From the NCBI RefSeq assembly GCF_037975245.1, contig NC_092569.1:7436501-7500500 (forward strand): a DNA stretch of 64,000 nucleotides, in the 5' to 3' direction. A program made the position numbers and the translations under genes. Shown one piece after another: positions 12,746-26,699 of this stretch. The notes beneath the pieces were generated by a model. It saw only the letters and a program-made list of their open reading frames with translations. It did not search any database and was not told where the DNA came from. Position 1 is the first letter of the stretch, and every line of letters starts with the position of its first letter. The DNA is from Apostichopus japonicus (taxonomy: Eukaryota > Echinodermata > Holothuroidea > Aspidochirotida > Stichopodidae).

Positions 12746-15332
12746 AATGCGCAGTATCGATAAATCGAATGTGCGGTACCGATCAATCGATGTGCGGTAT
12801 CGACTAATCGAATGTGCAGTATCGATCTATCGAATGTGCGTTATCGATCAATCGAATGTGCGGTATCGATCAATCGACTGTGATACCGAAAATCGAATGT
12901 GCCGTACCGATCAATCGAATGTGTGTTACAGATCAATCGAATGTGCGTTATCGATCAATAGAATGTGCGGTATCGATCAATCGAAAGTGCAGCATCGATC
13001 AATCGAATGTGCGTTATCGATCAATCGAATGTGTCGTACCGATCAATCGAATGTGCGGTATCGATCAATCGAATGTGCGTTACCGATCAATCGAATGTGC
13101 GGTACCGATCAATCGAATGTGCGGTATCGATCAATCGATAGCGCAGAATCGATCAATCGAATGTGCGGTACCGATCAATCGAATGTGCGTTAGCGATCAA
13201 TCGAATGTGCGGTACCGATCAATCGAATGTGCGGTACCGATCAATCCAAAGCGCAGTATCGATCAATCGATGTGCGTTATCGACTAATCGAATGCGCAGT
13301 ATCGATCTATCGAATGTGCGGTACCGATCAATCGAATGTGCGGTATCGATAAATCGAATGTGCGGTATCGATCAATCGAATGTGCGGTATCAATTAATCG
13401 AACGCGAAGTATCGATCAATCGAATGTGCGGTATTTGTCAATCGAATGTGCCGTACCGATCAATCGAATGTGCGGTATCGATCAATCGAATGTGCGTTAT
13501 CGATCAATCGAATGTGTGATATCGATCAGTCGAATGTGCGGTATCGATTAATCGAATGTGCGGTTTCGATCAATCGAATGTGCGGTATCGATCCATTAAA
13601 TGCGCGGTACCGATCAATGGAATGTGCGGTATCGATCAATCGAATGTGCGGTATCAATCAATCAAATGTGCGGTATCGATTAATCGAAAGTGCAACATCG
13701 ATCAATCGAAAATGCGTTATCGATCAGTCAAATGTGCAGTATCGTTCAATCGAATGTGAGGTGTCGATCAATCGAATGTGCGGTATCGATCAATCAAATG
13801 TGCGGTATCGATCAGTCGAATGTGCGGTATCAATCAATCGAATGTGCGGTTTCGATCAATAGAATGTGCGGTATCGATCAGTCCAATGTGCCGTATCGAT
13901 CAATCGAATGTGCGGTATCTGTCAATCGAATGTGCCGTACCGATCAATCGAATGTGTGGTATCGATCAGTCGAATGTGCGGTATCAATCAATCGAATGTG
14001 CGGTTTCGATCAATAGAATGTGCGGTATCGATCAGTCCAATGTGCCGTATCGATCAATCGAATGTGCGGTATCTGTCAATCGAATGTGCCGTACCGATCA
14101 ATCGAATGTGTGGTATCGATCAATCGAATGTGCGTTATCGATCAATCGAAAGTGCGGTACCGAACAATCGAATATGCGGTACCGATGAATCGAATGTGCG
14201 GTACCGAACAATCGAATGCGCGGTATCGATCAACTGAAAGTGCGGTACCGATCAATCGAATGTGCGGTACCGATCAATCGAATGAGCGGTACTGATAAAT
14301 CGAAAGCGCAGTATCGATCAATCGAATGTGCGGTATCGATGAATCGAATGTGCGGTACCGATCAATCGAATGTGCGGTACCGATCAATCGAAAGTGCAGT
14401 ATCGATCAATCGAATGTGCGGTATTTGTCAATCGAATGTGCAGTACCGATCAATCGAATGTGCGGTATCGATCAATCGAATGTGCGTTACCGATCAATTG
14501 AATGTACGGTACCGATCAATCGAATGTGCGGTACCGATCAATCGAATGTGCGGTATCGATCAATCGAATGTGCGGTATCGATCAATCGAATGTGCGGTAC
14601 CGATCAATCGAATGTGCGGTACCGATCAATGGAATGTGCGTTATCGACTAATCGAATGTGCAGTATCGATCTATCGAATGTGCCGTACCGATCGCTCGGA
14701 TGTGTGTTACCGATCAATCGAAAGGGCAGCATCGATCAATCGAATGTGCGGTGTCGATCAATCGAATGTGATACCGAAAATCGAATGTGCCGTACCAATC
14801 AATCGAATGTGCGTTACCGATCAATCGAATGTGCGTTATCGATCAATCGAATGTGCGGTATCGATCAATCGAAAGTGCAGCATCGATAAATCGAATGTGC
14901 GTTATCGATCAATCGAATGTGCTGTACCGATCAATCGAATGTGCGGTATCGATCAATCGAATGTGCAGTATCGATCAATCGAATGTGCCGTACCGATCAA
15001 TCGAATGTGCAGTACCGATCAGTCGAATATGCTGTACCGATCAATCGAATGTTCGGTACCGATAAATCGAAAGCGCAGTATCGATCAATCGAAAGTGCGG
15101 TATCGATCAATCGATGTGCGTTATCGACTAATCGAATGCGTAGTATCGATCAATCGAATGTGCGGTATCGATCAATCGAATATGCGGTATCGATCAATCG
15201 AATCTGCGCTACTGATCAATCGAATGTGCGGTACCGATCAATCGAATGTGCGGTACCGATAAATCGATAGCGCAGTATCGATCAATCGTATATGCGGTAC
15301 CGATCAATCGAATGTGCGGTATCGATCAATCG
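12745..15332 (+). repeat. 2.6-kb tandem HOR, copy 2
   Basis: This is the second copy of 10334-12745. It differs by an extra 220 bp (10 units, about 13265-13488, including CGAACGCGAAG and a TTTGTC unit), and by loss of three units (66 bp) near 15040, where the TATCTATCAATCG unit is missing. Otherwise the variant order is preserved to about 15332. The extra 220-bp segment matches 24395-24560, so it may be the ancestral arrangement, with copy 1 carrying a deletion. Confidence 0.85.
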
Positions 15333-15529
15333 AATGTGCGGTACCGATAAATCGATAGCGCAGTATCGATCAATCGTATGTGCGGTACCGATCAATCGAA
15401 TGTGCGGTATCGATCAATCGAATGCGCAGTATCGATCTATCGAATGTGCGGTATTTGTCAATCGAATGTGCCGTACCGATCAATCGAATGTGCGTTACCG
15501 ATCAATCGAATGTTCGGTACCGATAAATC

Positions 15530-18500
15530 GAATGTGCGTTATCGATCAATCGAATGTGCGGTACCGATCAGTCGAATTAGCGGTATCGATCAATCGAATA
15601 CGTGGTACAAATAAATCGAAAGCGCAGTATCGATCAATCGAATGTGCGGTATCGATCAATCGATGTGCGTTATCGACTAATCGAATGTGCAGTATCGATC
15701 TATCGAATGTGCTGTATCGATCAATCGACTGTGATTCCGAAAATCGAATGTGCCGTACCGATCAATCGAATGTGTGTTACCGATCAATCGAATGTGCGTT
15801 ATCGATCAATCGAATGTGCGGTATCGATCAATCGAAAGTGCAGCATCGATCAATCGAATGTGCGTTATCGATCGATCGAATGTGCCGTACCGATCAATCG
15901 AATATGCGGTATCGATCAATCGAATGTGCGTTACCGATCAATCGAATGTGCGGTACCGATCAATCGAATGTGCGGTATCGATCAATGGATAGCGCAGAAT
16001 CGATCAATCGAATGTGCGGTACCGATCAATCGAATGTGCGTTACCGATCAATCGAATGTGCGGTACCGATCAATCAAAAGGGCAGTATCGATCAATCGAA
16101 TGTGCGGTATCGATCAATGGATGTGCGTTATCGACTAATCGAATGCGCAGTATCGATCAATCGAATGTGCGGTATCGATAAATCGAATGTGCGGTATCGA
16201 TCAATCGAATGTGCGGTACCGATCAAACGAATGTGCAGTACCGATCAATCGAATGCGTGGTACCGATAAATCGAAAGCGCAGTATCGATCAATAGAATGT
16301 GCGGTATCGATCAATCGATGTGCGTTATCGACTAATCGAATGCGCAGTATCGATCTATCGAATGTGCGGTATCGATCAATCGAATGTGCGGAATCGATCA
16401 ATCGAATGTGCAGTATCGATCAATCGAACGCGCAGTATCGATCAATCGAATGTGCGGTACCGATCAATCGTATGTGCGGTATTTTTCAATCGAATGTTCC
16501 GTACCGATCAATCGAATGTGCGGTATCGATCAATCGAATGTGCGGTATCGATCAATCGAATATGCGGTATCGATCAATCGAATGTGCGCTACTGATCAAT
16601 CGAATGTGCGGTACCGATCAATCGAATGTGCGGTACCGATAAATCGATAGCGCAGTATCGATCAATCGTATGTGCGGTACCGATCAATCGAATGTGCGGT
16701 ATCGGTCAATCGAATGTGCAGTACCGATCAATCGAATGTGCGGTATCGATCAATCGATGTGCGTTATCGACTAATCGAATGCGCAGTATCGATCTATCGA
16801 ATGTGCGGTATTTGTCAATCGAATGTGCCGTACCGATCAATCGAATGTGCGGTATCGATCAATCGAATGTGCGTTACCGATCAATCGAATGTTCGGTACC
16901 GATAAATCGAATGTGCGTTATCGATCAATCGAATGTGCGGTACCGATCAGTCGAATTAGCGGTATCGATCAATCGAATACGTGGTACAAATAAATCGAAA
17001 GCGCAGTATCGATCAATCGAATGTGCGGTATCGATCAATCGATGTGCGTTATCGACTAATCGAATGTGCAGTATCGATCTATCGAATGTGCTGTTCGATC
17101 AATCGACTGTGATTCCGAAAATCGAATGTGCCGTACCGATCAATCGAATGTGTGTTACCGATCAATCGAATGTGCGTTATCGATCTATCGAATGTGCGGT
17201 ATCGATCAATCGAAAGTGCAGCATCGATCAATCGAATGTGCGTTATCGATCAATCGAATGTGCGGTATCGATCAATCGAATATGCGGTATCGATCAATCG
17301 AATGTGCGCTACTGATCAATCGAATGTGCGGTACCGATCAATCGAATGTGCGGTACCGATAAATCGATAGCGCAGTATCGATCAATCGTATGTGCGGTAC
17401 CGATCAATCGGATGTGCGGTATCGGTCAATCGAATGTGCAGTACCGATCAATCGAATGTGCGGTATCGATCAATCGATGTGCGTTATCGACTAATCGAAT
17501 GCGCAGTATCGATCTATCGAATGTGCGGTATTTGTCAATCGAATGTGCCGTACCGATCAATCGAATGTGCGGTATCGATCAATCGAATGTGCGTTACCGA
17601 TCAATCGAATGTTCGGTACCGATAAATCGAATGTGCGTTATCGATCAATCGAATGTGCGGTACCGATCAGTCGAATTAGCGGTATCGATCAATCGAATAC
17701 GTGGTACAAATAAATCGAAAGCGCAGTATCGATCAATCGAATGTGCGGTATCGATCAATCGATGTGCGTTATCGACTAATCGAATGTGCAGTATCGATCT
17801 ATCGAATGTGCTGTTCGATCAATCGACTGTGATTCCGAAAATCGAATGTGCCGTACCGATCAATCGAATGTGTGTTACCGATCAATCGAATGTGCGTTAT
17901 CGATCTATCGAATGTGCGGTATCGATCAATCGAAAGTGCAGCATCGATCAATCGAATGTGCGTTATCGATCAATCGAATGTGCCGTACCGATCAATCGAA
18001 TTTGCGGTATCGATCAATCGAATGTGCGTTACCGATCAATCGAATGTGCGGTACCGATCAATCGAATGTGCGGTATCGATCAATGGATAGCGCAGAATCG
18101 ATCAATCGAATGTGCGGTACCGATCAATCGAATGTGCGTTACCGATCAATCGAATGTGCGGTACCGATCAATCAAAAGGGCAGTATCGATCAATCGAATC
18201 TGCGGTATCGATCAATCGATGTGCGTTATCGACTAATCGAATGCGCAGTATCGATCAATCGAATGTGCGGTATCGATAAATCGAATGTGCGGTATCGATC
18301 AATCGAATGTGCGGTACCGATCAGTCGAATGTGCAGTACCGATCAATCGAATGCGTGGTACCGATAATTCGAAAGCGCAGTATCGATCAATAGAATGTGC
18401 GGTATCGATCAATCGATGTGCGTTATCGACTAATCGAATGCGCAGTATCGATCTATCGAATGTGCGGTATCGATCATTCGAATGTGCGGTATCGATCAAT

Positions 18501-20170
18501 CGAACGCGCAGTATCGATCAATCGAATGTGCGGTACCGATCAATCGTATGTGCGGTATTTTTCAATCGAATGTTCCGTACCGATCAATCGAATGTGCGGT
18601 ATCGATCAATCGAATGTGCGGTACCGAACAATCGAATGTGCGGTACCGGTCAATCGAATGTGCGGTACCGATCAATCGAATGTGCGGTATCGATCAATCG
18701 ATAGCGCAGAATCGATCAATCGAATGTGCGGTACCGATCATTCGAATGTGCGTTACCGATCAATCGAATGTGCGGTACCGATCAATCGAATGTGCGGTAC
18801 CGATAAATCGAAAGCGCAGTATCGATCAATCGAATGTGCGGTATCGATCAATCGATGTGCGTTATCGACTAATCGAATGTGCTGTACCGATCAATCGATT
18901 TGCGTTATCGACTTATCGAATGTGCAGTATCGTTCAATCGAATGTGCGGTATCGATCAATCGAATGTTCGGTATCGATCAATCGAATGTGCGGTATCGTT
19001 CAGTCGAATGTGCGGTATCGATCAATCGAATGTGCGGTTTCGATCAATCGAATGTGCGGTATCGATCTGTCGAATGTGCCGTATCGATCAATCGAATGTG
19101 CCGTATCGATCAATCGAATGTGCGGTATTTGTCAATCGAATGTTCGGTACCGATCAATCGAATGTGCGGTACCGATCAATCGAATGTTCGGTACAGATCA
19201 ATCGAATGTGTTGTATCGATGAATCGAATGTGCGGTATCGATCAATCGAATGTTCGCTACCGATCAATCGAATGTGCGGTACCGATCAATCGAATGTGCG
19301 GTACCGATAAATCGAATGCGCAGTATCGATAAATCGAATGTGCGGTACCGATCAATCGATGTGCGGTATCGACTAATCGAATGTGCAGTATCGATCTATC
19401 GAATGTGCGTTATCGATCAATCGAATGTGCGGTATCGATCAATCGACTGTGATACCGAAAACCGAATGTGCCGTACCGATCAATCGACCGTGTGTTACAG
19501 ATCAATCGAACGCGCAGTATCGATCAATCGAATGTGCGGTACCGATCAATCGTATGTGCGGTATTTTTCAATCGAATGTTCCGTACCGATCAATCGAATG
19601 TGCGGTATCGATCAATCGAATGTGCGGTACCGAACAATCGAATGTACGGTACCGGTCAATCGAATGTGCGGTACCGATCAATCGAATGTGCGGTATCGAT
19701 CAACCGATAGCGCAGAATCGATCAATCGAATGTGCGGTACCGATCATTCGAATGTGCGTTACCGATCAATCGAATGTGCGGTACCGATCAATCGAATGTG
19801 CGGTACCGATAAATCGAAACCGCAGTATCGATCAATCGAATGTGCGGTATCGATCAATCGATGTGCGTTATCGACTAATCGAATGTGCTGTACCGATCAA
19901 TCGATTTGCGTTATCGACTTATCGAATGTGCAGTATCGTTCAATCGAATGTGCGGTATCGATCAATCGAATGTTCGGTATCGATCAATCGAATGTGCGGT
20001 ATCGTTCAGTCGAATGTGCGGTATCGATCAATCGAATGTGCGGTTTCGATCAATCGAATGTGCGGTATCGATCTGTCGAATGTGCCGTATCGATCAATCG
20101 AATGTGCCGTATCGATCAATCGAATGTGCGGTATTTGTCAATCGAATGTTCGGTACCGATCAATCGAATG
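15530..20170 (+). repeat. 4.7-kb block, second copy of 5.4-10.2 kb
   Basis: This is the paralogue of 5370-10185. From 15602 to 17067 it matches at offset 10162 almost base for base. Visible differences include CAATGGATGTGCG near 16116, where the first copy has CAATCGATGTGCG, and GATCTATCG near 17182 for GATCAATCG. From 17786 the offset is 9942. A short tract at 19440-19830 holds several C-for-T or C-for-G changes not seen in the paralogues (AAAACCGAATG, CAATCGACCG, CAACCGATAG, CGAAACCGCAG). Confidence 0.85.
16533..17976 (+). repeat. Tandem HOR pair, period 720 bp
   Basis: Copies start at about 16533 and 17253 (CGAATATGCGG at 16558 and 17278). This is the same pair as the 940-bp one at 6.4-8.3 kb, but the first copy is 220 bp, or ten units, shorter: the GGATAGCGCAG to AATCAAAAGGGCAG stretch present at about 7200-7310 is absent. 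Either a 10-unit deletion occurred here, or the two loci were re-formed by exchange at different registers. Confidence 0.85.
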
Positions 20171-22110
20171 TGCGGTATCGATGAATCGAATGTGCGTTAC
20201 CGATCAATCGAATGTTCGGTACCGATAAATCGAATGTGCCTTATCGATCAATCGAATGTGCGGTACCGATCAGTCGAATGTGCGGTACCGATCAATCGAA
20301 TACGTGGTACCAATAAATCGAAGGCGCAGTATCGATCAATCGAATGTGCGGTATAGATCAATCGATGTGCGTTTTCGACTAATCGAATGCGCAGTATCGA
20401 TCTATCGAATGTGCGGTATCGGTCAATCGAAAGTGCAGTACCGATTAAACGAATGTGCGATATCGATGAATCAAATGTGCGTTACCGATCAATCGTATGT
20501 GCGGTACCGATCAATCGAATGTGCGGTACCGATCAATCGATGTTCGTTCTATCGACTAATCGAATGTGCGTTATCGATCAATCGAATGTGCGGTGTCGAT
20601 CAATCGAATGTGATACCGAAAATCGAATGTGCCGTACCAATCAATCGAATGTGCGTTACCGATCAATCGAATGTGCGTTATCGATCAATCGAATGTGCGG
20701 TATCGATCAATCGAAAGTGCAGCATCGATAAATCGAATGTGCGTTATCGATCAATCGAATGTGCTGTACCGATCAATCGAATGTGCGGTATCGATCAATC
20801 GAATGTGCGGTATCGATCAATCGAATGTGCCGTACCGATCAATCGAATGTGCAGTACCGATCAGTCGAATGTGCTGTACCGATCAATCGAATGTGCGGTA
20901 TCTATCAATCGAATGTGCGGTATCGATCAATCGAATGTGCGGTACCGATGAATCGAATGTTCGGTACCGATAAATCGAAAGCGCAGTATCGATCAATCGA
21001 AAGTGCGGTATCGATCAATCGATGTGCGTTATCGACTAATCGAATGCGTAGTATCGATCAATCGAATGTGCGGTATCGATCAATCGAATATGCGGTATCG
21101 ATCAATCGAATCTGCGCTACTGATCAATCGAATGTGCGGTACCGATCAATCGAATGTGCGGTATCGATTAATCGATAGCGCAGTATCGATCAATCGTATG
21201 TGCGGTACCGATCAATCGAATGTGCGGTATCGATCAATCGAATGCGCAGTATCGATCTATCGAATGTGCGGTATTTGTCAATCGAATGTGCCGTACCGAT
21301 CAATCGAATGTGCGTTACCGATCAATCGAATGTTCGGTACCGATAAATCGAATGTGCGTTATCGATCAATCGAATGTGCGGTACCGATCAGTCGAATTAG
21401 CGGTATCGATCAATCGAATACGTGGTACAAATAAATCGAAAGCGCAGTATCGATCAATCGAATGTGCGGTATCGATCAATCGATGTGCGTTATCGACTAA
21501 TCGAATGTGCAGTATCGATCTATCGAATGTGCTGTATCGATCAATCGACTGTGATTCCGAAAATCGAATGTGCCGTACCGATCAATCGAATGTGTGTTAC
21601 CGATCAATCGAATGTGCGTTATCGATCAATCGAATGTGCGGTATCGATCAATCGAAAGTGCAGCATCGATCAATCGAATGTGCGTTATCGATCAATCGAA
21701 TGTGCCGTACCGATCAATCGAATATGCGGTATCGATCAATCGAATGTGCGTTACCGATCAATCGAATGTGCGGTACCGATCAATCGAATGTGCGGTATCG
21801 ATCAATGGATAGCGCAGAATCGATCAATCGAATGTGCGGTACCGATCAATCGAATGTGCGTTACCGATCAATCGAATGTGCGGTACCGATCAATCAAAAG
21901 GGCAGTATCGATCAATCGAATGTGCGGTATCGATCAATCGATGTGCGTTATCGACTAATCGAATGCGCAGTATCGATCAATCGAATGTGCGGTATCGATA
22001 AATCGAATGTGCGGTTTCGATCAATCGAATGTGCGGTACCGATCAAACGAATGTGCAGTACCGATCAATCGAATGCGTGGTACCGATAAATCGAAAGCGC
22101 AGTATCGATC
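18533..22110 (+). repeat. 3.5-kb block, copy of 2.6-6.1 kb
   Basis: This block matches 2595-6125 at offset 15938 until about 21305. There the copy has 44 extra bases (two units with TTCGGTACCGATAAATCG), and the offset becomes 15982 to about 22110. It includes the 1006-bp tandem pair, the 23-bp unit at 20539 and the GATTCCGAAAATCG unit near 21553. Because 15.5-20.2 kb also matches 5.4-10.2 kb, the stretch 18.5-20.2 kb has at least three relatives in the window. Confidence 0.85.
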
Positions 22111-23560
22111 AATAGAATGTGCGGTATCGATCATTCGAATGTGCGTTACCGATCAATCGAATGTGCGGTACCGATCAATCGAATGTGCGGTACCGATAAA
22201 TCGATGTGCGTTATCGACTAATCGAATGTGCTGTACCGATCAATCGATTTGCGTTATCGACTTATCGAATGTGCAGTATCGTTCAATCGAATGTGCGGTA
22301 TCGATCAATCGAATGTTCGGTATCGATCAATCGAATGTGCGGTATCGTTCAGTCGAATGTGCCGTACCGATCAATCGAATGTGCAGTACCGATCAGTCGA
22401 ATGTGCGGTATCGATCAATCGAATATGCGGTATCGATCAATCGAATCTGCGCTACTGATCAATCGAATGTGCGGTACCGATCAATCGAATGTGCGGTATC
22501 GATTAATCGATAGCGCAGTATCGATCAATCGTATGTGCGGTACCGATCAATCGAATGTGCGGTATCGATCAATCGAATGCGCAGTATCGATCTATCGAAT
22601 GTGTGGTATTTGTCAATCGAATGTGCCGTACCGATCAATCGAATGTGCGTTACCGATCAATCGAATGTTCGGTACCGATAAATCGAATGTGCAGTATCGA
22701 TCAATCGAATATGCGGTATCGATCAATCGAATCTGCGCTACTGATCAATCGAATGTGCGGTATCGATTAATCGATAGCGCAGTATCGATCAATCGTATGT
22801 GCGGTACCGATCAATCGAATGTGCGGTACCGATCAGTCGAATTAGCGGTATCGATCAATCGAATACGTGGTACAAATAAATCGAAAGCGCAGTATCGATC
22901 AATCGAATGTGCGGTATCGATCAATCGATGTGCGTTATCGACTAATCGAATGTGCAGTATCGATCTATCGAATGTGCTGTTCGATCAATCGACTGTGATT
23001 CCGAAAATCGAATGTGCCGTACCGATCAATCGAATGTGTGTTACCGATCAATCGAATGTGCGTTATCGATCAATCGAATGTGCGGTATCGATCAATCGAA
23101 AGTGCAGCATCGATCAATCGAATGTGCGTTATCGATCAATCGAATGTGCCGTACCGATCAATCGAATTTGCGGTATCGATCAATCGAATGTGCGTTACCG
23201 ATCAATCGAATGTGCGGTACCGATCAATCGAATGTGCGGTATCGATCAATGGATAGCGCAGAATCGATCAATCGAATGTGCGGTACCGATCAATCGAATG
23301 TGCGGTACCGATCAATCGAATGTGCGGTACCGATCAATCAAAAGGGCAGTATCGATCAATCGAATGTGCGGTATCGATCAATCGATGTGCGTTATCGACT
23401 AATCGAATGCGCAGTATCGATCAATCGAATGTGCGGTATCGATAAATCGAATGTGCGGTATCGATCAATCGAATGTGCGGTACCGATCAGTCGAATGTGC
23501 AGTACCGATCAATCGAATGCGTGGTACCGATAATTCGAAAGCGCAGTATCGATCAATAGA
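22110..23560 (+). repeat. Mosaic junction of family A pieces
   Basis: Short pieces from different places are joined here. About 22128-22350 resembles 18.73-19.0 kb with internal losses. About 22400-22680 resembles 21.06-21.34 kb, and part of that motif is used again at 22690-22830. From 22826 to 23560 the order matches 17660-18394 and 7718-8452 (offsets 5166 and 15108). The junctions fall inside normal units with no foreign base, as expected of homologous exchange between misaligned units. Confidence 0.75.
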
Positions 23561-25440
23561 ATGTGCGGTACCGATCAATCGAATGTGCGGTATCGATCAA
23601 TGGATAGCGCAGAATCGATCAATCGAATGTGCGGTACCGATCAATCGAATGTGCGGTACCGATCAATCGAATGTGCGGTACCGATCAATCGAATGTGCGG
23701 TATTTGTCAATCGAATGTGCAGTACCGATCAATCGAATGTGCGGTATCGATCAATCGAATGTGCGTTACCGATCAATTGAATGTACGGTACCGATCAATC
23801 GAATGTGCGGTACCGATCAATCGAATGTGCGGTATCGATCAATCGAATGTGCGGTATCGATCAATCGAATGTGCGGTACCGATCAATCGAATGTGCGGTA
23901 CCGATCAATGGAATGTGCGTTATCGACTAATCGAATGTGCAGTATCGATCAATCGAATGTGCCGTACCGATCGCTCGGATGTGTGTTACCGATCAATCGA
24001 AAGGGCAGCATCGATCAATCGAATGTGCGGTATCGATCAATCGAAAGTGCAGCATCGATCAATCGAATGTGCGTTATCGATCAATCGAATGTGCCGTACC
24101 GATCAATCGAATGTGCGGTATCGATCAATCGAATGTGCGTTACCGATCAATCGAATGTACGGTACCGATCAATCGAATGTGCGGTACCGATCAATCGAAT
24201 GTGCGGTATCGATCAATGGAATGTGCGGTATCGATCAATCGAATGTGCGGTACCAATCAATCGAATCTGCGTATGGATCAATCGAATGTGCGGTACCGAT
24301 CAATCGAATGTGCGGTACCGATCAATCCAAAGCGCAGTATCGATCAATCGATGTGCGTTATCGACTAATCGAATGCGCAGTATCGATCAATCGAATGTGC
24401 GGTATCGATAAATCGAATGTGCGGTATCGATCAATCGAATGTGCGGTATCAATCAATCGAACGCGAAGTATCGATCAATCGAATGTGCGGTATTTGTCAA
24501 TCGAATGTGCCGTACCGATCAATCGAATGTGCGGTATCGATCAATCGAATGTGCGTTATCGATCAATCGAATGTGTGATATCGATCAGTCGAATGTGCGG
24601 TATCGATTAATCGAATGTGCGGTTTCGATCAATCGAATGTGCGGTATCGATCCATTAAATGCGCGGTACCGATCAATGGAATGTGCGGTATCGATCAATC
24701 GAATGTGCGGTATCAATCAATCGAATGTGCGGTATCGATTAATCGAAAGTGCAACATCGATCAATCGAAAATGCGTTATCGATCAGTCAAATGTGCAGTA
24801 TCGTTCAATCGAATGTGAGGTGTCGATCAATCGAATGTGCGGTATCGATCAATCAAATGTGCGGTATCGATCAGTCGAATGTGCGGTATCAATCAATCGA
24901 ATGCGCGGTATCGATCAACTGAAAGTGCGGTACCGATCAATCGAATGTGCGGTACCGATCAATCGAATGAGCGGTACTGATAAATCGAAAGCGCAGTATC
25001 GATCAATCGAATGTGCGGTATCGATGAATCGAATGTGCGGTACCGATCAATCGAATGTGCGGTACCGATCAATCGAAAGTGCAGTATCGATCAATCGAAT
25101 GTGCGGTATTTGTCAATCGAATGTGCGGTACCGATCAATCGAATGTGCGGTATCGATCAATCGAATGTGCGGTATCGATCAATCGAATGTGCGGTACCGA
25201 TCAATCGAATGTGCGGTACCGATCAATGGAATGTGCTGTACCGAAATTCGAATGTGCGGTATCGATCAATCAAATGTGCGGTATCGATTAATCGAATGTG
25301 CTGTACCAATAAATCGAGGGTGCAGTATCGATAAATCGAATGTGCGGTATTTGTCAATCGAATGTGCAGTACCGATCAATCGAATGTGCGGTATCGATCA
25401 ATCGAATGTGCGGTACCGATCAATCGAATGTACGGTACCG
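23560..25440 (+). repeat. Start of family B mosaic
   Basis: This is satellite only. About 23690-24000 follows 11.76-12.06 kb, including GATCGCTCGG at 23969. About 24395-24900 follows 13.34-13.85 kb (offset 11059), with GATCCATTAAATGCG at about 24650. About 24900-25200 follows 14.21-14.5 kb. A 21-bp unit at 25229-25249 with CCGAAATTCG is found nowhere else that I noticed. The segment bridges families A and B. Confidence 0.75.
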
Positions 25441-26690
25441 ATCAATCGAATGTGCGGTACCAATCAATCGAATCTGCGGTATGGATCAATCGAATGTGCG
25501 GTACCGATCAATCGAATGTGCGGTATCGATCAATCGAATATGATACCGAAAATCGAATGTGCCGTACCGATCAATCGAATGTGTGTTACCGATAAATACA
25601 ATGTGTGTTATCGATCAATCGAATGTGCGGTATCGATCAATCGAATGTGCGGTACCGATCAATCGAATCTGCGTTACTGATAAATCGAAAGCGCAGTATC
25701 GACCATTCGAATGTGCGGTATCGATCAATCGATGTGCGTTATCGACTAATTGAATGCGCAGTATCGATCTATCGAATGTGCGGTATTTGTCAATCGAATG
25801 TGCCGTACCGATCAATCGAATGTGCGGTATCGATGAATCGAATGTGCGTTAACGATCAATCGAATGTACGTTACCGATCAATCGAATGTGCGTTATCGAT
25901 CAATCGAATGGCCGGTACCGATCAGTCGAATGTGCGGTACCGATCAATCGAATACGTGGTACCGATAAATCGAAAGCGCAGTACCGATCAATCGAATGTG
26001 TGGTACCGATCAATCGATGTGCGTTATCGACTAATCGAATGTGCAGTATCGATCTATCGAATGTGCCGTACCGATCGCTCGGATGTGTGTTACCGATCAA
26101 TCGAAAGGGCAGCATCGATCAATCGAATGTGCGGTATCGATCAATCGAAAGTGCAGCATCGATCAATCGAATGTGCGTTATCGATCAATCGAATGTGCCG
26201 TACCGATCAATCGAATGTGCGGTATCGATCAATCGAATGTGCGTTACCGATCAATCGAATGTACGGTACCGATCAATCGAATGTGCGGTACCGATCAATC
26301 GAATGTGCGGTATCGATCAATGGAATGTGCGGTATCGATCAATCGAATGTGCGGTACCAATCAATCGAATCTGCGTATGGATCAATCGAATGTGCGGTAC
26401 CGATCAATCGAATGTGCGGTATCGATCAATCGAATGTGATACCGAAAATCGAATGTGCCGTACCGATCAATCGAATGTGTGTTACCGATAAATAGAATGT
26501 GTGTTATCGATCAATCGAATGTGCGGTATCGATCAATCGAATGTGCGGTACCGATCAATCGAATCTGCGTTACTGATAAATCGAAAGCGCAGTATCGACC
26601 ATTCGAATGTGCGGTATCGATCAATCGATGTGCGTTATCGACTAATTGAATGATCAGTATCGATCTATCGAATGTGCGGTATTTGTCAAT
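25440..26690 (+). repeat. Repeat pair, period about 896 bp
   Basis: About 25440-25795 matches 26337-26690. Both carry GGTACCAATCAATCG, a GATACCGAAAATCG unit, CCGATAAATACAATG (AATAGAATG in the second copy), CTGCGTTACTGATAAATCG and GACCATTCG. The second copy has a 21-bp CTGCGTATGG unit where the first has CTGCGGTATGG. Between the copies lies a segment shared with 23.94-24.29 and 27.79-28.14 kb. Confidence 0.78.
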
Positions 26691-26699
26691 CGAATGTGC

